Of a DNA stretch of 64,000 bases, positions 1 to 12,490 are shown piece by piece. Position numbers and translations under genes: made by a program. The first letter of the stretch is position 1. The number at the start of each line of letters is the position of its first letter. The notes below the pieces were generated by a model. The model searched no databases, had not been told where the DNA came from, and saw only the letters and a program-made list of their open reading frames with translations. Source of the DNA: Doris montereyensis (taxonomy: Eukaryota; Mollusca; Gastropoda; Nudibranchia; Dorididae); NCBI GenBank assembly GCA_037039925.1, contig JAXRKP010000219.1, positions 42,501 through 106,500 on the forward strand, read 5' to 3'.

Positions 1-98
1 TCGAGTATTTGAAACTAGCCAGTAGGAGAAGATGACTTGCAGCCATTTTCTTCTACGCTTCACGTCCAGCACTTCATGAAAACGCAAAACATTATAAA

Positions 99-1500
99 AT
101 GTCAGTACTCGTGACGCGCGTATCCATGATACAAGCATCCGTGACATACATATCCGTGACAGGCGTATCCATGATGCAAGCATCCGTGACATACATATCC
201 GTGACACATATATCCATGATACAAGCATCCGTGACATACATATCCGTGACACGCGTATCCATGATACAAGCATTCGTGACATACATATCCGTGACACGTA
301 TATCCATGATACAAGCATCCGTGACATATATATCCGTGACACGTATATCCATGATACAAAGCATCCGTTACATACATATCCGTGACACGCGTATCCATGA
401 TACAAGCATCTGTTACATGCATATCCGTGACACATATATCCATGATACAAGCATCCGTTACATGCATATCCGTGACACGTGTATCCATGATACAAGCATC
501 CGTCACATGCATATCCATGACATGTATATCCATGATACAAGCATCCGTGACATACATATCCGTGACACGCGTATCCATGATACAAGCATCCGTGACATAC
601 ATATCCGTGACACATATATCCATGATACAAGCATCCGTGACATACATATCCGTGACATATATCCATGATACAAGCATCCGTGACATACATATCCGTGACA
701 CGTATATCCATGATACAAGCATCCGTGACATACATATCCGTGACACGTATATCCATGATACAAGCATCCGTGACATACATATCCGTGACACGCGTATCCA
801 TGATACAAGCATTCGTGACATACATATCCGTGACACGTATATCCATGATACAAGCATCCGTGACATACATATCCGTGACACGTATATCCATGATACAAGC
901 ATCCGTGACATACATATCCGTGACACGTATATCCATGATACAAGCATCCGTTACATGCATATCCGTTACACGTATATCCATGATACAAGCATCCGTTACA
1001 TGCATATCCGTGACACGTGTATCCATGATACAAGCATCAGTTACATGCATATCCGTGACACGCGTATCCATGATACAAGCATCCGTTACATGCATATCCG
1101 TGACATGCATATCCATGATACAAGCATCCGTTACATGCATATCCGTGACACGTGTATCCATGATACAAGCATCTTTGACATGCACATCCGTGACATGCGT
1201 ATCCATGATACAAGCATCCGTTACATGCATGTCCGTGACACGTATATCCATGATACAAGCATCTTTGACATGCATATCCGTGACATGCGTATTCATGATA
1301 CAAGCATCTTTGACATACATATCCGTGACACGCGTATCCATGATACAAGCATCCGTGACATGTATATCCGTGACACGGGTATCCATGATACAAGCATCCT
1401 TGACATGCATATCCGTGACACGCATATCCATGATACAAGCATCCGTTACATGCGTATCCGTGACACGCGTATCCATGATACAAGCATCCGTGACATACAT
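99..1500. repeat. 45-bp minisatellite made of three 15-bp monomers
   Basis: About 31 copies of a 45-bp unit, each made of three related 15-bp monomers of the type ATCCGTGACATACAT, ATCCGTGACACGCGT and ATCCATGATACAAGC. Because 45 is divisible by 3, long open frames arise on both strands (15-residue periodicity). These are by-products and not genes: there is no splice signal, no non-repetitive protein sequence and no recognisable domain. Confidence 0.95.
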
Positions 1501-3040
1501 ATCCGTGATGCAAGTATTCGTGACATGCATATCCGTGACACCCGTATCTGTGATGTAAGAATGCGTGACGCACGTATCAGTGATGCAAGTATCCGTGACA
1601 TGCATATCCGTGACACACGTATCCGTGATACCGTATACTGTGACATGACATGCATATCCGTGACATGCGTATCTGTGATGCAAGTATGTGCGACGCACGT
1701 ATCTGAGACGCATGTATTCTTGATGTACCTATCCGTGACATGCATTGCGTGGCGCATGTATCCATGACGCACCTTTCTGTGACATGCATATCCGTGACGA
1801 CGTATCCGTGGCGTGCGTATCCGTGACATGTGTATCTGGGACATGTGTATCTGTGACGTGTGTATCCATGCCATGTGTATCTGTGACATGTGTATCTGTG
1901 ATGCGCATAGCCATTACGCGTGTATCTGTGACTTGTGTATTCGTGGTGTGCGTATCCGTGACGTGTGTATCTGTGATTTACATGTCCGTGCCGTGTGCAT
2001 CTATGATGCGCATATCCGTGGCATGTGTATCCGTGATGTATGTATCTGTGGCGAGTGTGTCCATGACGTGTGTATCTGTGACGCGTGTACCCATGACATG
2101 TGTATCCGTGATGTGTGTATCTGTGGCGAGTGTGTCCATGACGTGTGTATCTGTGACGCGTGTACCCATGGCATGTGTATCCGTGACGTGTGTATCTGTG
2201 ATTGGCCTAGCCGTGACATGTGTATCTATGATGCACATATCCGTGGCATGCGTATCCGTGATGTGTGTATCTGTGATTGACGTGTCCGTGACATGAGTAT
2301 CTGTGATGCGCGTATCTGTGGCATGCGTATCCGTAATGTGTGTATCTGTGATTGGCGTGTCCGTGACATGTGTATCTGTAATGTGCGTATCTGTGGCATG
2401 CGTAACCGTGATGTGTGTATCTGTGGCGATTGTGTCCGTGACGTGTGTATATGTGATGCACGTATCCATGGCATGTGTATCCGTGACATGTGTATCTGTG
2501 ATTGGCGTATCCATAACGTGTGTATCTGTGATTGTGAGTGTCCGTAATCCGTGTGTGTATCTGTGATTGGAGTGCGTATCCATAACGTGTGTATCTGTGA
2601 TTGGAGTGTCCGTAACGTGTGTATCTGTGATTGGAGTGTCCGTAACGTGTGTATCTGTGATTGGAGTATCCGTAACGTGTGCATCTGTGATTGGAGTGTC
2701 CGTGACGTGTGTATCTGTGATGCACATATCCGTGGCGTGTGCATCTGTGATGTGTGTATATGGCAAGAGTGTTTCCGTGACGTGTGTATCTGTGATGTGT
2801 ATATCCGTGGCATATGTATCCGCGATGTGTGTATCTGTGGTTGGCGTATCCGTGACGTGTGTATCTGTGATGTGCGTATCCATGACGTTCGTATCTGTGA
2901 CGGCCGTATCCGTGACGTGTGTATCTGTGACGCCTGTATCCGTGACAGCGACGCGCATATCTGTGATGCGTGACGCACGGAGCCGAGACGCGCGTCTCCG
3001 TGGTGTTCGTATTTATGAAACGTGCATCCGTGACATACGT
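1501..3040. repeat. Degenerate 15-bp monomer array
   Basis: This continues the preceding array, but the 45-bp higher-order register is lost. Single 15-bp monomers such as GTATCTGTGACGTGT and GTATCCGTGACATGT run with many substitutions and local subfamilies, for example a patch rich in GATTGGAGTGTCCGTAAC around 2560-2700. The TATCNGTGAC core is retained. Open frames here are repeat artefacts. Confidence 0.9.
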
Positions 3041-3478
3041 AAACGTGACACACTCCATGGAAATAAGACGCGCGTATCCGATACACTCCATGGAAATAAG
3101 CCTTCACCACTGTAACGCGCGTATCCGATACACTCCATGGAAATAAGCCTTCACCACTGTAACGCGCGTATCCGATACACTCCATGAAATAAGCCGTATC
3201 CCACATGGAAATAAGCCTTCACCACTGTGACGCGTATCCGATACACTCCATGGAAATAAGCCTTCACCACTGTGACGCGTGTATCCGATACACTCCATGG
3301 AAATAAGCCTTCACCACTGTGACGCGTGTATCCGATACACTCCATGGAAATAAGCCTTCACCACTGGAAATAAGACTGTGACGCGCGTGTCCGTGACACA
3401 CGTCTCCGTAGCGTGCGTATCTATGACGCGTGCATCCGTGACACACGTATCCGTGACGCTCCATGGCAACAAGTCTTA
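3041..3478. repeat. 47-bp minisatellite derived from the same family
   Basis: About six to seven copies of a unit that joins a GCGTATCCGATACACTCCAT core to the segment GGAAATAAGCCTTCACCACT. The GTGACGCG and TATCCG words link it to the 15-bp family to the left. The array ends around 3478, where ordinary sequence begins. Confidence 0.85.
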
Positions 3479-3813
3479 AGATTTATCAGGGAGTGGCTTC
3501 ACGTTACCCCCTGTTCTCCAGTTGCGATATAACCATACGACATGGAATAGAAATGAGGTCGATCATGTAATTCCGTTAGGCTATTAAACCAGACCTCCAT
3601 TAATTTTACAAGCTTTTAAAAAAAACAAGTCCAATGGAACCTTATATGTCTGACAGCCTGATCTGATTGTTCTTCTATCAAGTTTAAGTTGATCTAATGG
3701 AATGAACAGTTGGCCATTTATAGCCTTAAAGAAAATAGTAATTTTATTTCTGTCTCTATGTTCTTCTAAAGGTATGCATTGCAAATTATTGATCCATGTC
3801 GATTTTGTGGAAT
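3479..3813. other. No recognisable feature
   Basis: AT-rich single-copy-looking sequence between the satellite block and the 3' end of LINE copy E1. Short open frames on both strands have no recognisable motif. Confidence 0.6.
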
Positions 3814-6800
3814 TTTCTTTCTTTCTTTATCATTTCCCATTCTACCTTTTCGGTGTAAAGGTTCAGATGCCCGAGATGATCTTTCTTCGTGATGCCCTGT
3901 CCCGGCATGTTCTGTTTCCTTCCAAAAAAGTTAAATTTATGTGCTTCAATCCTCTTTTATATCTTCTTCACACTTTCTCCGAGGTCTGCCCTTTTGTCTT
4001 TTACCTTGGGCTTTAGCACTGTATACTGATTTATCTATTATATTGTAATTTATTCTGTTCACATGCCCAAATCATCTCAATCGATTTGTTTCTATCTTAG
4101 TTTTCATGCCATCTGCTTTGGTTTGATCTTTTATTGTTGCGTTTCTGATTTTGTCTCTTTTAGTTTTCCCTACTACTCTTCTAAGATATTTCATTTCAGC
4201 TGCCTGTACTCTATCGTATTCTCTACTGACTAAGGTCCAGGTTTCACTGCCATAGAGGAGAGTAGGACAATAAACTGTATTGTATACTGCCATTTTGGTT
4301 TGTGTTGACAATTCTTGCTTACCTACAAATGCCTTTCCTAGATGGTTGTCTATTGCACTTGCCTTTTGGATTCTCTGGCTGATTTTCTTCTCTTAGTTTT
4401 CCCTCTGAGTTAATCATTACTCCTAGATAATTGTAGCTTTGAACTTGTTCTAAATTCTCCCTACCCAATTAAAAATGTTGTGTTTTAGCTTCCCTAGATA
4501 CTAGCATTGTTTTTGGTTTCTTTGCATTTACTCTCATTCCTCTTTTATTTAGTTCATTGTTCATAATGTTGATATTCGACTGAAGGTCACTTTCTGATTT
4601 TCCAAACAGAACTAAATCATCGGCAAAAGAAAGCATTGATACATTTACTGGTTTGAGCTTCCACATACCTACATTCATTTTCTTCATTTTTGAGGATGCC
4701 TTTGCTTCTGAATCCATAAATGTGATAAACAAAAGAGGAATTAGGATACAACCACGTCTTACTCCCATATCTACATCAAATTCTGCAGATATGTTTCCAG
4801 CTACTTTCACTGCAGATGTTGGTTCATTGTAAAAACGTTTAATGGCTTCTATTAAATTTTGCTCTACATTGTGTTCTTTTAAGGAATGCCATAGTTCGTC
4901 CCTCTTAACAGTCTCAAATGCCTTTTCTAAGTCCATAAAACACAGGTGCAAGTCAATGTTTCTCTCAAGGAATTGTTCTATTATTTGTCTAATTGTAAAT
5001 ATGTGGTCTTGTACACTTTTTCCTGGTCTAAATCCACTCTGATGCTCTTCAATCTGATCCTCTACTCTTTTCCTTAGTCTCATTTCCAGTATCCTGGCAT
5101 ATACTTTTCATGGAACGCTAAGTAGTGATATCCCTCTACAGTTTGAGCATTCCATAGTTGATCCTTTCTTATGAATTTGTACTACCGTTCCCATTTTCCA
5201 GTCGTCTGACACCTGTTTGAACTTCCATGCTTGTTGGCATATATTACATGTAGTAGTTTGTCTGCCTCTCTCCCTTGGTTTTTAACCATTTCTGGATAAA
5301 CTTGATCTGCTCCTGGGGCTTTTCCTAATTTCACTTTTCTTATAGTTGTTTGGATTTCTTCCATTAAAATATCTACATCTTCAACTGTGTCCTCTGGATT
5401 ATTTGTTACTCTTACTAATTGATCTTAACTTCTTGTTTCATACGTTCTGTAGGAATTATGTAATTGGGGAAAATGCTCCATGTTTCCATGATTTAGCTGT
5501 CTTCTTTCATTATTTCTCCTTTGGCATTCTTAATTTGTCGTATTGGGAATGCTTTGGTCTTCCTCGTGCTCTTCATTGCCCCCCCCGAACAGCCTTTGAT
5601 TTCCGAGATAACTTTCTTGAAGTCTTTGTCCAAACTCTTCCTATTGTTCCTGTTTTGCTTTTCTAACTTCCTCTTTGGCGATAGTTCTTTTATTCCCGTA
5701 ATCTATCCCATTCTCTGGTCTCTCTGTTTGCAAGTATTTCTTCCAGGCATCCTTCTTTTCTTTGATCTTAGTCTTGACGTTCTCATTCCATCTTGCTGCT
5801 CTTTTCCTATCTCTTTTAATGTGTTCCATACCACATACCTCTTCAGTACAACTGGGGAGTGTTTCTTTATACATCTGCCAATTTTCTTCTATTGTGCTAT
5901 CATTCAGTCCATCTGTCTTTCACTGATAAATCGTTTTATCCTAGATTGGTATACCTGTTTTACTACTGGTTTATTTAGTTCCTCTATTTTGAGTTTAGTA
6001 GCTTTCTTTTCTTTCCTTGTTTTCTTCGGTCAGTAATCTCATTTTGGCAATCACTAAGTGATGATCACTAAATATTTCTGCTCCTGTTTACTCTTGCATC
6101 CAATGTACTGTAACAAAAGGGAGCTGCTAACTATTATGTAGTCTATCATTGACTTTTCTCATGTCTTCATTTACTCTTGTATATTTGTGGATATCATTAT
6201 GAGGAAAAAAGGTGTTGGCTATTTTCATGTTATTCTTTAGGCAAAAGTCTATTAGTCTCTCTCCATTTAGAGAAATTGTTGTCTCTCCTTCTTTATCTAT
6301 TACTTCTCCTGACGTTTCTACATCGTTGCCTACTCTAAAAAATTTAATCTCTTAAAAGCATTAGTTCCTGTTTGGGTTTAAGATTTTCTGCGGCTTTTTG
6401 TAAATCGTTTTCGAAGATATTTTTTCTTCTTTAGTTGTGTCTTCGATTGGACCACAAGCTATTAATAATTTAATTTCTCTTCCTTTTGATTTAATGATTA
6501 CCTCTAATAGCCGGGGGCTTATAAATTTCCAACTTTCTTATGCACTAGGAGGCCTACTCCTGCTCTAGCTCTATCTGTGACATCTACTCCTGAGAAGATT
6601 AAAATGTGATTCCGTCCTACATGTTCTATTCCTTGTCCTTTTTTCTTTGTTTCTGTAATGGCCAAAAATATCTACTTTGATTTTTTCCATTTCTTCAACT
6701 AATTCTAACTCTTTTCCATTTATTGCCCTAACGTTCCATGTTCCAAAAATCACAGTCCGTATTCGTTTCAAGTTCATCTTCGAAAGACCGAGCCGGTTAT

Positions 6801-7170
6801 ATTATATTTATTTTTTTCTCTGAATCAGTTTGTTTTTGGATAAGCAGGGAATTAGCCAACTGTACCCTAGGTAGATGATGGGGCTGCCACCTTGAGCCCC
6901 CTACCAGGCCTTGTTATTTTATGTCAGGGTTAACACTCTTAGCCTTTAGTCAATGAAGACCAGCCTACAAGGCAACAGGTTGTTATTTTCTGTCAGGGTT
7001 AACCCCCTTAGCCTTTGGTCAGTCAAGACGACCTGCAAGGCAGCAGGTTGTTTTCTTTCAGGATTAACTCCCTTGCCTTTGGTCAGACAAGACCTGCCTG
7101 TGGAGGGCGGGATCATCTAATCCCCGTAAAAATGCCTACCTGTCCACTGCCCGGTTTGTGGAATTTCATT
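3814..7170 (-). mobile_element. Non-LTR retrotransposon copy E1 (RTE-like LINE), decayed
   Basis: Read on the minus strand, this is a nearly full-length but broken LINE. From its 5' end (high coordinates) it shows a 5' region with tandem units (6880-7160). Then comes an endonuclease start with FGTWNVRAINGKELELVEE (6571-6777), followed by linker ORF pieces (5641-5874 and 5182-5364, the latter with GKAPGADQVYPEMV). A reverse transcriptase follows (4469-5083) with HQSGFRPGKSVQDHIF, the FMDLEKAF box and the catalytic SFADDLVLFG box. The C-terminal part has LLYGSETWTL (4072-4311). The 3' end carries a GAAA-type tail near 3814. Stops and frameshifts separate these blocks, so it is not autonomous. 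RTE-like assignment rests on the GTWNVR and FADD motifs and is tentative at clade level. Confidence 0.85.
6880..7160 (-). repeat. Tandem 5' UTR units of LINE E1
   Basis: About three imperfect units of about 70-75 bp. Each holds the words TTAGCCTTTGGTCAGTCAAG and AAGGCAGCAGGTTGTT (given here on the plus strand). The same units lie in opposite orientation upstream of the E2 endonuclease at 14980-15200, so they belong to the element. Their position upstream of the coding region suggests promoter monomers (inference). Confidence 0.75.
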
Positions 7171-7933
7171 TAGTTATAAGTTACAAAGTGGGATTTTGCT
7201 TTGTATGCTTTATATGCTTTGTTTGTTGTGTTTCTTCGTTTCGTTAGGGTTTTTTTTTATTTCGAATCTACTTTTTTTTTCTTCACCAGGGTGATTTGGG
7301 CGCTCCTGTTTACTGCACAGCTCCAGCTACACAAGAAATTCTATTTGTCGGCAATGCAATTTTCCAAAACTGTAACAGCGACAAAGACGTGCTGATTACA
7401 CGATTTCCGGGATAAGCAGCGCCGTTGTACATGCACTCTAGTATAATGATACAAAGGAGATCACCAAAAATGAAAATGTACAGACTGCATAAAATAATAG
7501 CATTGTTGTCAGATGGCAGAAATCATTAAACGTCTTCAGTCGAGGCCACCGAAAGAATGTTATCGATGGCCTCGCTTCAGTCCATGCACAGATATCTGGC
7601 ATGTTTATGTTGGTTGTTGTTGTTATTGTTGTTGTTGTTGGGGGAGGGGGTTCTGATGGAAGGAAGGGGAGTTAATATTTATAACTATTTAAAAAACAAT
7701 AGTAGCAAATGACTGTTCTATCGTAATAAATTATTGCTAATTTCGCTTAATTTGTTTTGAGAGTTGGTATTTCATAATATATATTTATACGATTATGCCA
7801 CATGTACTCAGTTCTCATGTGGTGGCCTAAAGAATCGTAAGTATCACGATTCGTAATGGGGTTAGGAAGGGGGGGGGGTCCTTTCGTGGCACAGAAATCA
7901 GTGTTAATATGGAGGTCACTGGTTTTCCGCATG
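7171..7933. other. No gene; low-complexity patches
   Basis: AT-rich sequence with a short GTT-type microsatellite near 7612-7642 and a G run at 7869-7877. No coding or RNA feature is supported. Confidence 0.6.
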
Positions 7934-8165
7934 ATTTGATTTTACCCACATTCACAACTAAGGTGGTCTTGGGGTTTTTTTAATAGGATTTTTAATTTGT
8001 TTGCCCATATTGCCTTGTAAACAGCCAAGGGATCTTTAACGTGCACAGCGTGTTGTGATCTGCACACGGGACCTCCTTTTTATCGTCCCTCGCCGATGGG
8101 ACTAGGTGTCGATGCACCTACCTGGACGGGGGGGGGGGGGAGATAGATTTTTTGCTCGAAAAAAA
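7934..8165 (-). mobile_element. SINE-A copy, minus, 5' truncated
   Basis: It shares the SINE-A body and tail: the tail word GATTTGATTTTACCCACATT, then CACAACTAAGGTG, CAGCCAAGGGATCTTTAACG, GTTGTGATCTGCACACGGGA and GGACTAGGTGTCGATGCACC. It stops at a G run (about 8130-8142) before the tRNA-like head. SINE-A is recognised from a dozen copies in this window. Confidence 0.85.
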
Positions 8166-8214
8166 AACTCGGGCACTCTTAAGAAAGATACTTGACTTTA
8201 ATTTCCTCGATTGA

Positions 8215-8390
8215 CTCACATGTGAATGAGAACCCAGCTATAGGTAGAGAAAGATATTGTTAGAGTATTAGTACGAAAAGCCTCACACGCGTGTGTATTG
8301 TATGCTACCCTGGGAGTTGAGAATGACTTTGAATGAAATGGCCTGCAGAGGGATAAATGATGTACGGTCGGTGAGCATGCACTTAACAAT
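8215..8390 (+). repeat. Dispersed repeat G, copy 1
   Basis: It matches, in reverse complement, the segment at 62885-63065. Shared words are ACCCAGCTATAGG, the GAAAAGCC block, CTGGGAGTTGAGAA and GGATAAATGATGTAC followed by GTCGGTGAGC. Nature unknown; no ORF or terminal inverted repeat was found. Confidence 0.7.
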
Positions 8391-8461
8391 CATATTTTTT
8401 TTTTTTTAAATATAGTATAGTGCTGAAATCCAAGGTAAATGATCAAAAGGTAGACCTCGGA

Positions 8462-8785
8462 GAGAGGGGGACTCGGTAGTCCAGAGGCAAGATGTCGGCC
8501 TCTCAACCAAAGGTAGTGGGTTCGAGCCCCACCAACAGTTGAAAAGTTTTCTCAATTTTTTAGAGTAAAGTCTACCTCCCCTGGTCCAGGTAGGTGGATA
8601 GACACCTAATCCCATCGGAGACGGACGATAAACAGGAGGTCCTGTGTGCAGATCACAACACTATGTACCCGTTAAAGATCCCTTGGCTTTTTACAGGGCA
8701 GTCTGGGGGAAATGTTTTAAAATCCTACCATAAATCCCGAGATCACCTTAGTTGCGGATGTGGGTAAATCAGATCAAATCAATCC
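8462..8785 (+). mobile_element. SINE-A, full-length (tRNA-derived head)
   Basis: A full copy. The head GGACTCGGTAGTCCAGAGGC is followed by TCGGCCTCTCAACC and a pol III B-box GGTTCGAGCCC. Then come the shared body (CCTAATCCCATCGGAGACGG, GTGTGCAGATCACAACAC, GTTAAAGATCCC) and the AAATCAGATCAAATCAA tail. Head plus B-box indicates a tRNA-derived SINE (established family structure). It is not a functional tRNA because no matching acceptor stem closes after the B-box. Confidence 0.9.
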
Positions 8786-8945
8786 TTGGTGAGAGTGGGA
8801 AGAAGATATAAAAGAGGCACCACTAAAGCAAAAGAAATTTAACCTTCACAGAAGGAAACAGAAAATGCCAGGACAGGATAGCCTGGAGAAAGATCTTTCG
8901 GCCATCTAAACTGATACCCCGGAATATACAATGAAAGAAAGAAAG
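8786..8945 (+). mobile_element. LINE 3' end fragment
   Basis: About 155 bp matching the 3' ends of E1 and of the intron 20 LINE fragment. It has AAAAGAGGCACCACTAAAGC, AACCTTCACAGAAGG and GATAGCCTGGAGAAAGATC, and ends in AATGAAAGAAAGAAAG. The extreme 5' truncation and the GAAA tail are typical of LINE insertion. Confidence 0.8.
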
Positions 8946-9185
8946 AGCATATTATGAAACTGTTAAAAAGACAAGATTTGGTAAATATGGTGAAGAAATC
9001 ATACATAAACCTAAGATGACATAATATAAACCTATATTGCATTGTTGACATGATATGGCCACAATAACTAATCACAACAGAAAAATTAAACTGCACAATA
9101 ATTATGATAAAGTTCATAATCATAATCACTCGCATTCACTTACAGGCTTCTCATTCTCGTAATGTTGAAGACATCACGACCTATA
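8946..9185. other. No recognisable feature
   Basis: AT-rich sequence between two mobile-element fragments; nothing supported. Confidence 0.5.
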
Positions 9186-9415
9186 TAGCCAAAGCTTATC
9201 CTGGTTTCTATAGCGTGAAGCAAGACAGGTGATAATAATCACCTCCTTGACAGGACGCTGGTCTGTCGCAGGTTTTTGACTCCCAAGCTGTTACTTGTAT
9301 CCATTTCCACCAGGGTCTAGTGCGGCAAATGCGTGTCTGAGCGTCGAATAGAGCATTGCCATGATTCGAACTCAGGATTTGATGATTCCAAGTCCGACAA
9401 CTTAGCCACAATAAA
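9186..9415 (-). mobile_element. SINE-B copy, minus, decayed
   Basis: SINE-B body: AGCTTATCCTGGTTTCTATA, GGTGATAATAATCACCTCCT, GCAGGTTTTTGACTCCCAAG, then a reverse-complemented B-box ATTCGAACTCA and the head side TCCAAGTCCGACAACTTAGC. Across copies the family consensus head on the SINE strand resembles a Ser/Leu-type tRNA (GGCCGAGCGGTTAGGCTGC). Confidence 0.8.
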
Positions 9416-9532
9416 GTATAATAGATAATAGTAATTATTCTTGACATACCATAGATGCAATCACAACTATGTATGGCGAAATAGACAAATGGATTAAAAT
9501 AACAATGTCGAGATCATTTTCTTATGTAAAAG

Positions 9533-9552
9533 TCCCCCCCCCCCCCCCCCCT
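9533..9552. repeat. Poly-C tract
   Basis: About 19 consecutive C residues; a homopolymer whose length is unreliable in sequencing. Confidence 0.9.
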
Positions 9553-9604
9553 CTTACTGCTTCTCTCTATTTGGGAATTGAGGACATGAGACTCATTCTT
9601 CATA

Positions 9605-9900
9605 ACTTTCAGTATTTTTAATTGCATAATTTTTTTAATACAGCATCGAAAGAAACCGTTGATTGTCCCTATATTTCAGAAGCATTTTAATTGCATATTT
9701 TTTTTAATACAGCATCGAAAGAAACAGTTGATTGTCCCTATATTTTAGAAGCATTTTTAATTGCATATTTTTTAAATACAGCATCGAAAGAAACAGTTGA
9801 TTGTCCCTATATTTTAGAAGCATTTTTTAATTGCATATCTTTTAAATACAGCATCGAAAGAAACAGTTGATTGTCCCTATGTTTTAGAAGCATTTTTTAA
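9605..9900. repeat. About 69-bp tandem repeat, four copies
   Basis: Four successive copies of a unit with AATACAGCATCGAAAGAAAC, GTTGATTGTCCCTATAT and AGAAGCATTTTTAATTGCAT. Copies differ mainly in T-run length. Confidence 0.9.
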
Positions 9901-10471
9901 AGCTCTATTGATTTTTTTTCCTTCTCACCTCCTCTATTATTGCCTCCTCATGCAGTCAAACAAAAACTTAATACACTCATTATGCATGTGTTAAACAACA
10001 AGGACAGCAGTGCATCACTGTGTAAACTGTGCAATTTCTGTATGAAATACATTCTCTTGTTAATGCTACATAGTACTCAAAAGAGAGAGTTGAAGAGAAA
10101 CATTCTTTAATTTGAAAACGATCTTGGCATCATTTAGAACCTACATGCAAACTAAGGTTATTTTTGGCGACCTGATGACAGAGCCTTTGACACATAACGA
10201 ATGACCAACTCAGAATTATTATAAGATACAAGCAAAATTTTCCGCTCTAGAAACATGGAGGGGGGGGCATTGAAAAATTTGTTATACCTTGGGTGATGTC
10301 AAGGGCAACCACTTGATCGAATCAGTACTCGATGTTAATGTCGACATGAACGATGCTGTAACAACTTTTTTGAAAAATCTGTTTAAAATGACGGGATAAG
10401 TGAAGGAAAATTCTACTCAAAGGCGGGAAGACAATGAAATGTCCTTATTTTCTGTTTTTCTTAAATCCTTA
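9901..10471. repeat. Dispersed repeat region (related to 57020-57270)
   Basis: Segments at 10100-10230 (GAGCCTTTGACACATAACGA, ACCAACTCAGAATTATT) and 10280-10410 (CTTGGGTGATGTCAAGG, GAAAATTCTACTCAAAG) match pieces at 57020-57270. The second segment also matches 11675-11720. Order differs between copies, so this is a rearranged dispersed repeat of unknown class. No gene. Confidence 0.6.
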
Positions 10472-10785
10472 ACTGCTTTGATTTGATTTGATATACCCAC
10501 ATCCACAACTAAGGTGATCTCGGGGTTTTTGGTAGGATTTTTATTTTTTGTCTTACCCGGACTGCCTTGTAAACAGCCAAGGGATCTTTAACGTGCACAG
10601 TGTTGTGATCTGCACACGGGACCTCCTTTTTATAATCCGTCTCCGATGGGACTTGTGTCGATCCACCTACCTGGACCAGGCGGATAGATTTTACTCGAAA
10701 AAATTGTTCAGCCGTCGGCGGGATTTGAACCCACGACCTTTGGGTTGAGAGGCCGACTCCTTACCTCTGGACTACCGAGTCCCAC
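10472..10785 (-). mobile_element. SINE-A, full-length, minus
   Basis: It runs from the tail TTTGATTTGATTTGATATAC through the body CAGCCAAGGGATCTTTAACG and GACCTCCTTTTTATAATCCG. It ends with the reverse-complemented tRNA-like head (GGGATTTGAACCCACGACCT, CTGGACTACCGAGTCCC). Confidence 0.9.
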
Positions 10786-11749
<964 letters not shown>

Positions 11750-11856
11750 TCTCCATGTGTTCAGTATTCGCCTAAAAGGAAACCTAAAAGGCTAAGAGAC
11801 AGCATTCTTTGTTGTCTCCCGAGGACCGGCCTCTTAGGAGGAGACCACGTTACTGC
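11750..11856 (-). mobile_element. MITE-B fragment
   Basis: TTGTTGTCTCCCGAGGACCG followed by CTCTTAGGAGGAGACCACGT resembles the right end of MITE-B at 45960-46020 (TGTCTCCCGAGGACCAGG, TTCTTAGGGAGACACCACTG). Only an end fragment is visible. Confidence 0.55.
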
Positions 11857-11860
11857 CTTT

Positions 11861-12490
<630 letters not shown>

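Noticed and set aside
99..3115. Many long open frames (up to 461 codons) with a 15-residue period
   Set aside because: They follow from 45-bp and 15-bp repeats without stops on both strands. No non-repetitive sequence, splice signals or known domain.
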